64,000 nucleotides of DNA from Cognatishimia sp. 1_MG-2023 (GTDB lineage: Bacteria > Pseudomonadota > Alphaproteobacteria > Rhodobacterales > Rhodobacteraceae). The position numbers and the translations under genes were made by a program. The notes under the pieces are model-generated. The model ran no database searches. It was not told the origin of the DNA and saw only the letters and a list, made by a program, of their open reading frames with translations. Position 1 is the first letter of the stretch. The number at the start of each line of letters is the position of its first letter. The stretch is taken from the NCBI RefSeq assembly GCF_030548175.1, contig NZ_JAUORX010000004.1, forward strand, positions 248,001 to 312,000, given 5' to 3'. Positions 7,906 to 16,211 of the stretch are shown here, one piece after another.

Positions 7906-9444
7906 TTAGGTGAACCACCAACGTTCGATCATGCGGCCGCTGTCCATTTGGTGCAGATTGCCCAGCTTTGCCCCATAGGTCAGGCGGCTGTGATGTGCGT
8001 CCACGAAATTGGCGAACATTGGAATCAATGCACCACCTTCATCTGACATCAACGCTTGCATCTCGTGATACATGGCACGGCGTTTGCTGGTGGACAGCTC
8101 AGCACGCGCTGCGAGCAATAACTGCTGGAAATGCGCGTTGTCCCATTGCGTTTCGTTCCACGCAGCCCCGGTCTGAGACGAGGCGCTGAACATCCAATCC
8201 TCTGTCGCGCGACCTGACCAACCAGAGGTGCGCCATGCGGCATTGGCCCAAGTTTCTTGCCAATAGCCATCGGCGTTGGACGGTTGAATATGCACAGTAA
8301 CGCCAGCATCCGCGGCGGAGGCGCGGAATAGATCAGCAGCTTGGGCAGCGCCCGGAAAGGCGACGTCTGAAATTTGCAGGTCGAGTTCAGAAACACCTGC
8401 ACGGCGCAGGTAATGGCGCGCCTTGTCTGGGTCATAGTCATGACCAGTTAGATCTGCGGCGTAATACTGGTTTGCAGGGCCAATAGGATGATCATGCGCC
8501 ACTTGTCCGTGTCCATTCAGAACGGATTGAACCAACTGAGGGCGGTTTATCGCATGCTTTAAGGCGCGGCGTAGGTTGATGTCGTGAAACGGGGCCTGAT
8601 CGGCACGCATCGGAAAGCTGAAATGTTGATTGCCAGTAACTTCGGCCAGTTTCAGTTTTGGATTGCTTAGCAGTTTGGATTCTTGTTGCAGGTCAACTTG
8701 GTTCACCGCATCCACTTGCCCACGCATCAAGGCATTCATTCGCTGGGCCGGATCATTCATTGCGATAAGCTCTACCGCGTCAAACCAGCCTTCTTTGCCA
8801 TCTTTGTAGTGGTCTTTGACCCGCGCCAGCATCGCACGCTTGCCCGGCTCAAACCGAATAACCTGGTAAAGACCTGTGCCTATACCATGCTGCATTGCCT
8901 CGGCGATATGACCAGCTGGGTAAATGCACAGGTGGTAATCGGCCAGCAAGAACGGGAAGTCCGCGTTAGGCGCAGCAAGGGTAAACCGCACTTCGTGGGC
9001 GCCGTTGCGCTGCATCTCAGTGATAGAAGAGACTATAGCGCGGACGGGAGAGGCGGCATTTGCATCCAAATGCAAGCGCAGGGAGGCTATGACATCCTCT
9101 GCCTCGAACGGTTTGCCGTTATGAAACTCGACACCCTTGCGCAGCTTAAACGTCCAGCTTTTGGCATCAGCAGATGCCTCCCAGCTTTCAGCCAATTCGC
9201 CGATCAGCTCACCACTGGCCGCGATTTGTGTCAGCGTGTCAAAGACCGCACCGTGACCGACCATAACCATAAATGCATCTATATGGCGGCGGCTGTCCCA
9301 TGAATCGCTGGAATGTGCCCCGGCAACACCTAATCGCAATACACCACCACGTTTCGGGGCGGCATGCATCGGCAGGCCAGTCGCAGCCAAAATACCAGCG
9401 GCAGCGCCGGTTTTTAGTAAGCTACGTCTGTCTAGTCGCCTCAT
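7906..9444 (-). CDS. Periplasmic solute-binding protein of the peptide/nickel family (SBP_bac_5), orphan
   Basis: A 512-residue extracellular solute-binding protein. The N-terminus has a twin-arginine signal (DRRSLLKTGAAAGILAATG, cleavage probably after HAA near residue 29). Family motifs are present: WTFKLRKGVEFHNGKPFEAEDV, VRFTLAAPNADFPFLL and an INLRRALKHAINR segment. This family delivers oligopeptides, dipeptides, nickel or glycosides to ABC permeases. No permease or ATPase gene is adjacent; neighbours are a CDGSH protein and prolyl iminopeptidase on the same strand. A peptide ligand is suggested weakly by the peptidase gene 78 bp upstream. Ligand identity cannot be read from the sequence. 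Confidence 0.88.
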   Translation of the reverse strand: MRRLDRRSLLKTGAAAGILAATGLPMHAAPKRGGVLRLGVAGAHSSDSWDSRRHIDAFMVMVGHGAVFDTLTQIAASGELIGELAESWEASADAKSWTFKLRKGVEFHNGKPFEAEDVIASLRLHLDANAASPVRAIVSSITEMQRNGAHEVRFTLAAPNADFPFLLADYHLCIYPAGHIAEAMQHGIGTGLYQVIRFEPGKRAMLARVKDHYKDGKEGWFDAVELIAMNDPAQRMNALMRGQVDAVNQVDLQQESKLLSNPKLKLAEVTGNQHFSFPMRADQAPFHDINLRRALKHAINRPQLVQSVLNGHGQVAHDHPIGPANQYYAADLTGHDYDPDKARHYLRRAGVSELDLQISDVAFPGAAQAADLFRASAADAGVTVHIQPSNADGYWQETWANAAWRTSGWSGRATEDWMFSASSQTGAAWNETQWDNAHFQQLLLAARAELSTSKRRAMYHEMQALMSDEGGALIPMFANFVDAHHSRLTYGAKLGNLHQMDSGRMIERWWFT

Positions 9445-9522
9445 GCGATGGCCTTTGCGTTAATCTGCACCAAAGTAACAAAGCTTGGATTGGTCGGTTT
9501 TACAAGCGCACCCACGCAATAT

Positions 9523-10494
9523 TTACATCCGCGCGAGGTCTTTCATGACATGCACAAGCTCTGAACTGATGCCCGGTTCGCTAAGGGCATGGCCCGCGTC
9601 GTGGATCATGCGCAGGCGCGCGTTAGGCCAACGTTTCGCAATTTCGTAGGCGGCGCGCGGGGGGCAGATCATGTCATAGCGACCCTGTACGATATAACCC
9701 GGAATATGGGCGATACGGTCCATATGCGCCAGAATTTGGCCGTCAAAGTCCAAGAAACCTGCGTTGGTGAAATAGTGATTTTCTAGCCGAGAAAAGGCCC
9801 GAGCATATTCCGCAGGAGGATGACCCGATGCGCCGTTTGATTGCATGGATGCCAATGCATTTTCCCATGCGGCCCATGCACGAGCGTATTTGACCTCTGT
9901 CTCGCGATCCCCAGAAAAGAGACGTTTGTGATAGGCACCGATCATGTCGCCGCGTTCATCTTCAGGGACAAGGGATTCGAATCGTGCCCATGTTTCTGGC
10001 CAGAATTGCCCAGCGCCACCGCCGTAGAACCAATCAAGTTCATGCTGCGTCATCAAAAAGACGCCGCGCAAAACCAGCGCAACAGGCCGTTCTGGGTGCG
10101 TTTGTGCGTAGAGCAAGGCCAAAGTCGCGCCCCAGCTGCCGCCAAACACGATCCATTGATCAATGTGCAGCGCATCGCGAATGCGTTCAATATCTGCAAT
10201 CAAATGCCAAGTGGTGTTATTTTCAACAGAGGCGTGCGGCTTAGAGCGCCCACAACCGCGCTGATCAAACAAAATGATACGATAGACCGTCGGGTCAAAA
10301 TACCGCCGCATCGCAGGGCTGCATCCGCCACCCGGTCCGCCGTGAAAGACAACGACGGGCATTCCGTTTGGATTGCCTGATTGTTCAACATAAATCTTGT
10401 GGCCGTCGCCCATATCCATCATGCGCTGGTCAAATGGTTCGACCGGCGGAAATAAATACTGGATTGCGCGTTTTTGACCCGAGTGTTTGTCCAT
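9523..10494 (-). CDS. pip: Prolyl iminopeptidase (alpha/beta hydrolase)
   Basis: A 323-residue serine peptidase that removes N-terminal proline from peptides. It shows the oxyanion motif [10 protein letters not shown], then FDQRGCGRS, the nucleophile elbow [10 protein letters not shown], and the C-terminal Asp (GRYDMICP) and His (DAGHA). The start [17 protein letters not shown] (ATG at 10492-10494) was chosen over a further-upstream ATG because family proteins begin near this point and the upstream extension would overlap the divergent ubiG promoter and start. Only 49 bp separate it from the ubiG start, so the two share a divergent control region. Confidence 0.93.
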   Translation of the reverse strand: MDKHSGQKRAIQYLFPPVEPFDQRMMDMGDGHKIYVEQSGNPNGMPVVVFHGGPGGGCSPAMRRYFDPTVYRIILFDQRGCGRSKPHASVENNTTWHLIADIERIRDALHIDQWIVFGGSWGATLALLYAQTHPERPVALVLRGVFLMTQHELDWFYGGGAGQFWPETWARFESLVPEDERGDMIGAYHKRLFSGDRETEVKYARAWAAWENALASMQSNGASGHPPAEYARAFSRLENHYFTNAGFLDFDGQILAHMDRIAHIPGYIVQGRYDMICPPRAAYEIAKRWPNARLRMIHDAGHALSEPGISSELVHVMKDLARM

Positions 10495-10543
10495 AATCAA
10501 TCTATATAGTATTGCGCGCCCAATTGAGCATATGGAGATTAGA

Positions 10544-11290
10544 ATGCAACCCACACTGAACACTGTCGACCCAGCCGAAGTGGCAAAGTTTCAGGCCATG
10601 GCAGCAGAGTGGTGGGACCCGAATGGGAAATTCAAGCCATTGCATATGCTTAACCCCTGTCGTCTTGACTATATCACACGTCAAATCGCCGCAGAATACG
10701 ATCGTGATCTGTCAGCTGATCTGCCGTTCAAGGGGCTAACCATTCTGGATATCGGCTGCGGTGGTGGATTGCTAAGTGAGCCGATGGCACGGCTTGGCGC
10801 CTCGGTCGTTGGGGCAGATGCGGCTGCGGGAAACATACCAGTGGCGCAGGTCCATGCAGAACAAAGTGGTCTTACCATTGATTACCGTCACACCACCGCC
10901 GAGGCGATTGCCGAAGCAGGTGAGCAGTTTGACGTTGTGATCAACATGGAAGTTGTTGAGCACGTGGCCGATCCGCAAGAATTTCTAACGGTGTGTCAAC
11001 GCTTGGTGAAACCGGGTGGTTTGATGCTGTGTTCGACGCTGAACCGTACAGTGAAAAGCTTTGGTGCGGCCATTATCGGAGCCGAATGGATCATGCGCTG
11101 GCTACCAAAAGGCACGCATGAATGGCACAAGTTCATCACCCCTGATGAGCTGTTTGATATGCTGACCAAAGGCGGGCTAAATCCAGTCGATCGCAAAGGG
11201 TTTGTGTTTAACCCATTGGGCTGGAGCTGGTCGATTTCTGACCGAGACCTAAGCGTGAACTACGTCACAGCCAGCACAAAGCCTGCTTAA
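10544..11290 (+). CDS. ubiG: UbiG, bifunctional ubiquinone O-methyltransferase
   Basis: A 248-residue SAM-dependent methyltransferase performing both O-methylations in ubiquinone synthesis. Motifs: [19 protein letters not shown] near the N-terminus, SAM-binding [31 protein letters not shown], and the C-terminal [14 protein letters not shown] and YVTAS segments. The ATG at 10544 is preceded by GGAG six bases upstream; an in-frame ATG at 10532 lies before that ribosome site and is less likely. It is divergent from pip. The stop codon shares TTAA with the stop of the convergent 53-residue gene. Confidence 0.97.
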   Translation: MQPTLNTVDPAEVAKFQAMAAEWWDPNGKFKPLHMLNPCRLDYITRQIAAEYDRDLSADLPFKGLTILDIGCGGGLLSEPMARLGASVVGADAAAGNIPVAQVHAEQSGLTIDYRHTTAEAIAEAGEQFDVVINMEVVEHVADPQEFLTVCQRLVKPGGLMLCSTLNRTVKSFGAAIIGAEWIMRWLPKGTHEWHKFITPDELFDMLTKGGLNPVDRKGFVFNPLGWSWSISDRDLSVNYVTASTKPA

Positions 11291-11448
11291 CCTACCGCGC
11301 AGATGCCGGTTTGGTGGTCGTATCGACCACCTTGCTCTGCGCATTTTTCAACTTCGGCGGCACCACGGATCGAAGGAACGGCATAAACCAGCATAAAGAT
11401 AATCGCGACAACAACCGCCGCGAGGTTCATGCCTTTTTTGCCTTTCAT
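11287..11448 (-). CDS. Small single-pass membrane protein, 53 residues, unknown function
   Basis: The product begins [17 protein letters not shown] and contains one hydrophobic segment (about residues 8-25), followed by a short soluble tail with Cys36 and Cys50 (EKCAEQGG and TGICAVG). With a positive N-terminus, the tail would face the periplasm, where the two cysteines could pair. Its ATG overlaps the marR stop as ATGA, so translation is coupled to marR, and its stop overlaps the ubiG stop. Those two constraints make it a likely real gene despite its size. Function unknown. Confidence 0.65.
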   Translation of the reverse strand: MKGKKGMNLAAVVVAIIFMLVYAVPSIRGAAEVEKCAEQGGRYDHQTGICAVG

Positions 11449-11897
11449 CCGTCATCCTCTAGCTTGACGCGCATCTCGCGCAGGATCGGCAAAGCAGAGC
11501 GCACACGATGCTCGCCAATTTCATCGACGACTTCAGAGATAATCGGCGCGATGCCCGCCAAGGCTGCATCTTTGGCCTGACGGCCTGCTGGGCTAATCGC
11601 TACCATCTTGCGCCGCGCATCGTCCCAATCGGGGCGAATATGTATATAGCCTGCGGTTTCCAGCTTGCCCAAGGTGTTGGTCATAGCCCCACGGGTCACG
11701 TGAAATGTCTTGGCCAATTGCGCAGGGCTGCGTTCGCTAGACGAATGTGACAGATGATTCAAAACTGAAAAATGTGACAACTCCATCCCTTTAGGCAGCG
11801 CCTTGGTCAGGCGACTGCGGGCAAGTTGGTCAGCCATTAGGATTTCGCTAAACAGCGACACCGCCAAGGCATTGGATTCATTTGCGTTCTGGGCCAT
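11445..11897 (-). CDS. MarR-family transcriptional regulator
   Basis: A 150-residue winged-helix regulator. After an N-terminal dimerisation helix, the helix-turn-helix region SPAQLAKTFHVTRGAMTNTL and the wing DWDDARRKMVAISPAGR are clear. The ATG at 11895-11897 was chosen over the TTG three bases upstream. It overlaps the end of the nitrilase gene by 20 bp and its own stop overlaps the start of the 53-residue membrane protein. The ligand and targets are unknown; position suggests it could control the comF-grxC-nitrilase run or act on the small membrane protein. Confidence 0.9.
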   Translation of the reverse strand: MAQNANESNALAVSLFSEILMADQLARSRLTKALPKGMELSHFSVLNHLSHSSSERSPAQLAKTFHVTRGAMTNTLGKLETAGYIHIRPDWDDARRKMVAISPAGRQAKDAALAGIAPIISEVVDEIGEHRVRSALPILREMRVKLEDDG

Positions 11898-12717
11898 CAA
11901 ATTCTTTGTCGTGTATCAGCGACGGAATGCGCATACGCGCTTGTGCCACTTTTTCTCGGTCGAGATCAATGTAAACGATGCCGGATTCAGTTCCAGCATC
12001 TTTTACAACCTCGCCCCAAGGCGATACGACCAAAGAATGACCATATGTTTTACGACTTGGCCCGCGCGTTACAGGATGCTGACCCGTTTGGGCGGGCGCC
12101 AAGATCCAACACCCCGTTTCAATGGCACGCGCCTGCAGCAATGCATGCCAATGGGCGGCCCCGGTTATATGGGAAAAGGCCGCCGGAACGGTTAGCACAT
12201 CAGCCCCAGCCTGGGCCAAAGCGCGATAGAGTTTTGGAAAGCGAACGTCATAACAGATGGTCATGCCAATATTAGCAAAGGGTGTTTCGGCAACGACAGC
12301 CTTGGCCCCCGGACGATACCCATCTGATTCGCGATAAGTCTCTTCTGCAGAGACCTGCACATCAAACATGTGAATTTTATCGTAACTGGCTTTGATTGCC
12401 CCGGTCGGATCAATCAAAAACTGCCGATTGGCAAGTCGACCATCGGCATCATGAGTTTTCAAACCGAGTGACCCAATCGTTAACCATTGCCCATGCTGTG
12501 CCGCCGTTTCACGCAGCGCTGCAAGCATTGGATCATCATCTTGATGTCGAAGGACAGCATTCTGATGAGTTCGACTGCCCGAAAGACAATTTGTCACTTC
12601 GGGCGTCAAAACATACCCAGCCCCATTTGCAGCAGCCTCTGCCATCATCGTTTGTACAGTGGCTAGATTTTCCGCCGGATCATCCGACGATGTAATTTGC
12701 AAAAGGGCTGTTTTCAT
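11878..12717 (-). CDS. Carbon-nitrogen hydrolase, Nit1/deaminated-glutathione-amidase type
   Basis: A 279-residue nitrilase-superfamily amidase. The catalytic triad is visible: Glu in LTPEVTN (~40), Lys in SYDKIHMFD (~114) and Cys in TICYDVRFP (~155). The YDKIHMFDV and FPKLYRALA segments resemble the Nit1/YbeM group, which hydrolyses deaminated glutathione produced by transaminase side reactions. Its neighbour grxC (glutaredoxin), whose stop is one base from this start, makes a thiol-repair role plausible. Substrate assignment is an inference; other omega-amidases share these motifs. Confidence 0.88.
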   Translation of the reverse strand: MKTALLQITSSDDPAENLATVQTMMAEAAANGAGYVLTPEVTNCLSGSRTHQNAVLRHQDDDPMLAALRETAAQHGQWLTIGSLGLKTHDADGRLANRQFLIDPTGAIKASYDKIHMFDVQVSAEETYRESDGYRPGAKAVVAETPFANIGMTICYDVRFPKLYRALAQAGADVLTVPAAFSHITGAAHWHALLQARAIETGCWILAPAQTGQHPVTRGPSRKTYGHSLVVSPWGEVVKDAGTESGIVYIDLDREKVAQARMRIPSLIHDKEFDGPERK

Positions 12718-12974
12718 TAGGCAGCAAGCAACCCGTCCAGTTTACCAGAACGCTCCAGCGCCATCATATCATCACAGCCACCAATATGCTGACCCTCAAT
12801 GAAAATCTGGGGGAAAGTCCGACCACCATTGCTGCGCTGAATCATCTCTGGCTTGCGGTCTGGATTTTCCCAGACATCTACTTCGGTAAACTCGACACCT
12901 TTTTGCGTCAGCAGGTTTTTCGCAGCGGCGCAAAAACCACAAAGAGGGCGGGTATAAATCTCTACGTTTTTCAT
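12717..12974 (-). CDS. grxC: Glutaredoxin 3
   Basis: An 85-residue dithiol glutaredoxin with active site C12-G-F-C15 (most family members have CPYC), a TFPQIFI cis-proline segment and GGCDDMMALE glutathione-binding turn. It reduces disulfides with glutathione in the cytoplasm. Its stop shares a base with the nitrilase start, so both are likely translated together. The CGFC active site is a modest deviation from the canonical CPYC. Confidence 0.95.
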   Translation of the reverse strand: MKNVEIYTRPLCGFCAAAKNLLTQKGVEFTEVDVWENPDRKPEMIQRSNGGRTFPQIFIEGQHIGGCDDMMALERSGKLDGLLAA

Positions 12975-13011
12975 TCGGCGTTCCTATAAATCGCAATGAG
13001 TCTTGCGCGAT

Positions 13012-13764
13012 TTAGGGACGATTTGCAACGCGCGCTAGAGCGATGACATAAACGTCACTGGCCTTTGACCGAATGCAGGCATGTGTCGCTGCTGAAAATG
13101 TCGCCCCAGATGTCATAACATCATCCACCAATAGCACGGGTCGTCCTGCCGCTTTGGACATCTGCCGTGGATGTGGTGCAATGACATTTCTGAGCCGATC
13201 AAACCGCTCTTCGCGTCCACAACCATCCAAGGGCTTTGTCGGCTTGGTGCGCAGCAATAGATCTGGGCAGTACGAAAGACCCAGCAGTTTGGCCAAACCT
13301 TGCGCCAACAAGGCAGACTGATTGTAACGACGCCGCACAAACCGCGTCCAATGCAACGGGATAGGCGCGACCAGCATATTCGGGCGCACCAAGGGCTGAG
13401 CTGCTTTGGCCATCCAAATGTGCGCTGGCCGCAGAACATCATGCCGATCCGCATGCTTCAACTGCAGCACCATGCGGCGTGCATTCCCCTGATATAACAA
13501 CGCAGCGCGCCCTTGGGCCCAAGGTCGGGTGCTGACCATACAGTCATCACAATGCGCCGCACCAACATCATTTTCGCCAATCAGTGGTGCTCCACAAGCA
13601 TCGCACACCGTTCCCCCAATGAATGGCGTGTCGCGCCAACATGGCCCACACAGACCAAAGTCGCTTTCGACAAAATCACCACACCCGACGCAGCGCGGCG
13701 GGTAAATCAAGCGCAAGGCGGTTTGAACTCCGCTCAGCTTGGTCTTATGGTCCGCCTCATGCAA
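13012..13764 (-). CDS. comF: ComF-family phosphoribosyltransferase-like protein
   Basis: A 250-residue ComF/GntX-type protein. The N-terminal ~75 residues carry four CxxC pairs (CVGC, CGPC, CDAC, CDDC) forming a zinc-binding region. The C-terminal half is a type I phosphoribosyltransferase fold with VLLVDDVMTSGATFSAA. Members take part in DNA uptake or carbon utilisation, but the biochemical role is unclear. The start is TTG at 13762-13764; this places its 5' end inside the start region of the divergent methyltransferase gene. A later start would remove the first conserved residues only slightly, so the exact start is uncertain. Confidence 0.87.
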   Translation of the reverse strand: MHEADHKTKLSGVQTALRLIYPPRCVGCGDFVESDFGLCGPCWRDTPFIGGTVCDACGAPLIGENDVGAAHCDDCMVSTRPWAQGRAALLYQGNARRMVLQLKHADRHDVLRPAHIWMAKAAQPLVRPNMLVAPIPLHWTRFVRRRYNQSALLAQGLAKLLGLSYCPDLLLRTKPTKPLDGCGREERFDRLRNVIAPHPRQMSKAAGRPVLLVDDVMTSGATFSAATHACIRSKASDVYVIALARVANRP

Positions 13765-14577
13765 AACGCGCCCCTTTTAACTGATCGCAAAACTCTTTTG
13801 TCCAACCGCAAACGTGCGGATCGGACCAAAGGACTTTTCCTGCAAGATGCCGCGGCAGATGACATCCAAGATCGCCTAAGCATCGTTAATAGAGAGTTCA
13901 CAAAGCCAGCCATTGTGACAGCCTTCCCCGAAGTTTGGAAAGATCGCATTCCGAATGCCACAATCGTGTCCGATGACGACGTCCTGAACTTGACGCCCGG
14001 CGCGCATGATCTTGTGATCCACGCCCTATCCCTACACTGGGCCAATGATCCGGTCGGGCAGTTGATCCAATGCCGTCATGCGCTGCAAAATGATGGTCTC
14101 CTGATCACCGCAAGCTTCGGCGGGCAAACCCTACACGAATTGCGCGCGTCACTCGCTCAAGCCGAAAGCGAACTCACAGGTGGGCTTTCCCCCCGCATCC
14201 TTCCGATGGCTGAAATTCGTGACCTTGGCGCGCTGCTGCAACGCGCGGGCTTTGCCTTGCCTGTCGCTGATAGTGTTCCGTTAAATGTCACCTACAAAAG
14301 CGCACTGCATCTGATGCGCGATCTTAGGATCATGGGCGAGGGAAATGCCCTACACGCCCGGCAGCGTAAATTCATGAACCGAAGCGTCCTCATGAAAGCT
14401 TGCGAAATTTATGCAGAAACATTTGCCCAAGAAGATCGTATCGGCGCTACGTTTGAAATGATCTTTATGACAGGCTGGGCACCTGATGAAAGCCAGCCAA
14501 AACCACTGCGCCCCGGCTCAGCAGCGCATCGTTTGGCTGATGTTCTCGGTACAGATGAGACAAAGCTCAAACCATAG
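13759..14577 (+). CDS. SAM-dependent methyltransferase (NDUFAF5/BioC-like)
   Basis: A 272-residue class I methyltransferase starting MQNAPLLTDRKTLLSNRKRA; an ATG at 13747 is an alternative. After RLSIVNREFTKPAIVTAFPE the protein has PGAHDLVIHALSLHWANDPV, FGGQTLHELRASLAQAE and YAETF, a pattern I associate with the NDUFAF5 (C20orf7)/BioC-related group. The mitochondrial homologue is an assembly factor for complex I that hydroxylates an arginine of a subunit, so a respiratory role is possible but not shown. The classical glycine-rich SAM motif is weak. The 5' end overlaps that of divergent comF. hemH follows 158 bp downstream. Confidence 0.8.
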   Translation: MQNAPLLTDRKTLLSNRKRADRTKGLFLQDAAADDIQDRLSIVNREFTKPAIVTAFPEVWKDRIPNATIVSDDDVLNLTPGAHDLVIHALSLHWANDPVGQLIQCRHALQNDGLLITASFGGQTLHELRASLAQAESELTGGLSPRILPMAEIRDLGALLQRAGFALPVADSVPLNVTYKSALHLMRDLRIMGEGNALHARQRKFMNRSVLMKACEIYAETFAQEDRIGATFEMIFMTGWAPDESQPKPLRPGSAAHRLADVLGTDETKLKP

Positions 14578-14591
14578 CCTCTTCACCTTTC

Positions 14592-14641
14592 TCCAAATAC
14601 TCTGGGGTGAATTGGCTGAAAGCCAAGAGGGGCAAAGCCCC
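14592..14641. repeat. Two-hairpin intergenic repeat, copy 1
   Basis: This copy begins TCCAAATACTC and contains two adjacent hairpins: TTGGCT-GAA-AGCCAA and AGGGGC-AAA-GCCCCT. A near-identical unit is at 29399-29449. Both stems are preserved while the first loop differs. It lies between the methyltransferase and hemH, just after a coding end. Confidence 0.75.
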
Positions 14642-14735
14642 TACTGACTGACACAATTTTCCACTTTCACGCCATTGCCAATTGACCGCTCGTCCCTACG
14701 CGCTATCTCAGAAGAAACCAAACACAGGATAACCG

Positions 14736-15797
14736 ATGCTGGACGCCCCAAATCAAACCGCCCGCCCAGAAAACGCAGCCTCAGATCACCCGGCTGTTGC
14801 CCGCGGTAAAACTGGAATCCTGTTGGCCAACCTCGGCACGCCAGATGACTATTCCTATTGGCCAATGCGTCGGTACCTGAATGAATTTTTGTCGGACAAA
14901 CGCGTCATCGACTATCCATCTTGGAAATGGCAGCCGCTTCTTCAGGCGATCATTTTAACCAAACGGCCATTTAGCTCAGGCAAGGCATACGAATCTATTT
15001 GGAACCACGACAAAGGCGAAAGCCCGTTAATGACGATTACAAAGGATCAAGCCGCCAAGTTTCGCGATGTGATGGTGGAACGGTTTGGTGATCAAGTCAT
15101 GGTGGATTTCTGTATGCGCTATGGCAATCCATCAACGAAATCCAAAGTTCGTGAAATGGTTGCTGCGGGCTGTGAACGCATCCTGTTTTTCCCGCTTTAC
15201 CCACAATATGCGGGCGCGACATCAGCCACCGCAAATGACGAGTTCTTTCGCGCATTGATGAAAGAAACCTGGCAGCCTGCGGCGCGCACAATCGAACCCT
15301 ACTTTGATCATCCAGCCTATGTCGAAGCTTTGGCTACATCCGTTGAAAAAGCCTATGCAGAGGCCGCCACTAAACCTGACATCCTGGTCGTCAGCTATCA
15401 CGGCATGCCACTACGCTATTTGATGCAAGGCGATCCCTATCACTGCCAATGCCAGAAAACGACGCGCTTGTTGAAAGAGCGGTTAGGCTGGCAAGACACA
15501 GATATTGTTACAACCTTCCAATCCAAATTCGGCCCAGAGGACTGGTTACAGCCTTATACCGTCGAAGAAGTTGCGCGTTTGGCAGAAGGTGGCAAAAAGA
15601 GCATTGCTGTTATAGCCCCAGCCTTTTCAGCAGATTGCATTGAGACACTAGAAGAGATCAACGAAGAGATTAAAGAAAGCTTTGAGCACGCCGGTGGTGA
15701 AGAGTTTCTTTATATTCCCTGCCTGAACGATCAGGAGGATCACATCAAAGCCTTGGCACAAGTCGCAGCAGAAAACCTACAGGGCTGGCTAGACTAA
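14736..15797 (+). CDS. hemH: Ferrochelatase
   Basis: A 353-residue enzyme inserting ferrous iron into protoporphyrin IX, the last step of haem synthesis. It shows LLANLGTPDDYSYWPMRRYL, FPLYPQYAGATSA, the catalytic His in LVVSYHGMPLRYL, the CHCQ-type CQCQKTTRLL segment and the Glu in FSADCIETLEEI. An N-terminal ~25-residue extension precedes the core, as is usual in alphaproteobacteria. The window also encodes hemJ and hemW, but they are unlinked to this gene. Transcription ends at the hairpin at 15823-15852. Confidence 0.97.
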   Translation: MLDAPNQTARPENAASDHPAVARGKTGILLANLGTPDDYSYWPMRRYLNEFLSDKRVIDYPSWKWQPLLQAIILTKRPFSSGKAYESIWNHDKGESPLMTITKDQAAKFRDVMVERFGDQVMVDFCMRYGNPSTKSKVREMVAAGCERILFFPLYPQYAGATSATANDEFFRALMKETWQPAARTIEPYFDHPAYVEALATSVEKAYAEAATKPDILVVSYHGMPLRYLMQGDPYHCQCQKTTRLLKERLGWQDTDIVTTFQSKFGPEDWLQPYTVEEVARLAEGGKKSIAVIAPAFSADCIETLEEINEEIKESFEHAGGEEFLYIPCLNDQEDHIKALAQVAAENLQGWLD

Positions 15798-15822
15798 GCC
15801 GAAAGGCACAACTTGGAAACGA

Positions 15823-15852
15823 AAAAGGGTGCCGCGAAAGCGACACCCTTTT
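15823..15852. terminator. Bidirectional terminator between hemH and a small exported protein
   Basis: AAAAGGGTG pairs with CACCCTTTT around an inner CGC-GAAA-GCG stem-loop (one C-A mismatch). Runs of A on the left and T on the right make it functional on both strands. A second stable stem, TCCTGTAGCG with CGCTACGGGA (about 15856-15882), lies between it and the small protein's stop codon. Confidence 0.85.
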
Positions 15853-15887
15853 GTTTCCTGTAGCGAAAGTTCCGCTACGGGAGAAGC

Positions 15888-16067
15888 TTAGTCAGCAACA
15901 GCCGCTGCAACTACTGCGATCAGCAGCAGAGGAACGATGAAGTTAGAAGAAGAAGACGCTGCTTCTTCCATAACAACTGGTGCTTCAATGATTGGATCCG
16001 CCATGGAACCAGCAAAAGCAGTAGATGCGGCAGCAGTCAAAGCAGCTGCAAGAACGATTTTTTTCAT
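15888..16067 (-). CDS. Small exported protein with signal peptide and C-terminal hydrophobic tail, 59 residues
   Basis: The product begins MKKIVLAAALTAAASTAFAG, a classical Sec signal cleaved near AFA-G, leaving a mature part of about 40 residues that is acidic, then Ser-rich, then strongly hydrophobic (IVPLLLIAVVAAAVAD). The start is the second ATG in frame (16065-16067), chosen because GGAG lies six bases upstream; the earlier ATG at 16079 overlaps that ribosome site. Similar short proteins occur in roseobacters, with no known function. The mature hydrophobic tail suggests insertion in or association with a membrane. Confidence 0.7.
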   Translation of the reverse strand: MKKIVLAAALTAAASTAFAGSMADPIIEAPVVMEEAASSSSNFIVPLLLIAVVAAAVAD

Positions 16068-16211
16068 AGTATTCTCCAAGAATTAGCCTGCGCCACAAGA
16101 ATTGGCAACGCAAGCACCCAAGACTTACCTCGTGTAACAGGTGTAAACAGCAATCACTTAGATTTGCAAACCCAAACACGCGATCAATTTGGCGTCAGTG
16201 CCAAAATGTCG

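Noticed and set aside
13513-13758. N-terminal extension of the methyltransferase ORF
   Set aside because: It runs antisense through comF and has no similarity to methyltransferase N-termini; the start at 13759 (or 13747) fits the family.
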